DNA from: Firmicutes bacterium CAG:124
GTDB taxonomy: Bacteria > Bacillota > Clostridia > Oscillospirales > Oscillospiraceae
Assembly: GCA_000432135.1 (NCBI GenBank)
Contig: HF990567.1
Coordinates: 11,338-17,104, forward strand
Direction: 5' to 3'
DNA: 5,767 bases
Shown here: piece by piece, positions 5,679-5,767 of the stretch
Position numbering within the stretch: the first letter of the stretch is position 1
How the letters are laid out: every line of letters starts with the position of its first letter
Made by a program: the position numbers and the translations under genes
The notes under the pieces: model-generated
Database searches by the model: none
What the model was told of the DNA's origin: nothing
Seen by the model: the letters and a program-made list of their open reading frames with translations, nothing else

Positions 5679-5725
5679 CCCTCTCCGTCCTCGCTGCGCT
5701 CGGCCACCTCTCCCAAAGGGAGAGG
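5679..5725 (-). repeat. Right hairpin repeat bracketing the DUF559 gene (inverted relative of 5271-5313)
   Basis: On the plus strand this begins CCCTCTC (5679-5685), passes through a GC-rich middle (CCTCGCTGCGCTCGG, 5689-5703) and ends in the perfect hairpin CCTCTCCC-AAA-GGGAGAGG (5707-5725). It is the inverted counterpart of the left repeat: the same CCCTCTC end, the same 17-nt core CTCTCCCAAAGGGAGAG, but a different middle that lacks the second clean hairpin. Its GGAGAGGG, read on the minus strand, is the ribosome binding site of the DUF559 gene. Confidence 0.83.
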
Positions 5726-5743
5726 CAAGGGATGCTCGCACGG

Positions 5744-5759
5744 TACACCGAAAGGTGTA
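5744..5759. other. Small hairpin with GAAA tetraloop
   Basis: TACACC-GAAA-GGTGTA forms a perfect 6-bp stem closed by a GNRA-type tetraloop when read as plus-strand RNA. It lies 18 nt outside the right repeat and 8 nt from the window edge. It could be part of a structured RNA or another repeat unit continuing beyond the window; nothing more can be said from here. Confidence 0.5.
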
Positions 5760-5767
5760 TAGACGTG

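Noticed and set aside
5254..5743. Target-site duplication flanking the DUF559 cassette
   Set aside because: I compared the flanks outside 5271 and 5725 and found no convincing matching direct repeat; only loose similarity (GCAGCCCC versus GCATCCC in inverted orientation) is present.

Overview
The window looks like chromosomal DNA from a fairly GC-rich Firmicute of class Clostridia, most likely a gut Oscillospiraceae/Ruminococcaceae-type bacterium. This is an inference. It rests on strong AGGAGG-type ribosome binding sites, near-consensus vegetative promoters with 17-nt spacers, a BlaI-type repressor paired with an M56 membrane protease, and a DUF559 gene set among short GC-rich hairpin repeats. 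No rRNA, tRNA, CRISPR array, transposase or phage gene is visible.

Layout, left to right. (1) 1-1725, minus strand: recQ, an ATP-dependent DNA helicase. It is open to the window edge and lacks only its extreme C-terminus. It has its own promoter at 1754-1782. (2) 1903-3818, plus strand: a two-gene regulatory operon. A consensus promoter is overlapped by two palindromes that are exact reverse complements of each other. It drives a BlaI/MecI-family winged-helix repressor, followed with a 4-nt ATGA overlap by an M56 (BlaR1/MecR1-like) membrane metalloprotease. The protease has a normal zinc-protease core, but its C-terminal region is not the penicillin-binding sensor of classical BlaR1. (3) 3817-3855: a strong hairpin terminator in the short gap between convergent genes. 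Its T-tract serves the minus-strand gene. (4) 3864-4760, minus strand: a ten-helix EamA/DMT-family transporter. (5) 4798-4861: two back-to-back promoters, one for the transporter and one for a small plus-strand gene at 4889-5155 that encodes an 88-residue protein of unknown function. (6) 5198-5229: an intergenic hairpin. (7) 5271-5725: a compact unit in which a DUF559 (PD-(D/E)XK/Vsr-like nuclease fold) gene on the minus strand is bracketed by inverted copies of a hairpin repeat. The unit is clearly lower in GC than recQ.

How the genes work together: the only clear functional partnership is the repressor/protease pair. By analogy with BlaI-BlaR1, an extracellular signal would activate the protease, inactivate the repressor and derepress the operon and any other genes carrying the same operator. 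The signal here is unlikely to be a beta-lactam sensed by acylation. RecQ, the transporter and the small protein appear to be independent transcription units. The most unusual structure is the DUF559 cassette: the repeats appear to provide the gene's ribosome binding site at one end and its last codons plus stop at the other, so gene and repeats look like one co-evolving, possibly mobile, unit.
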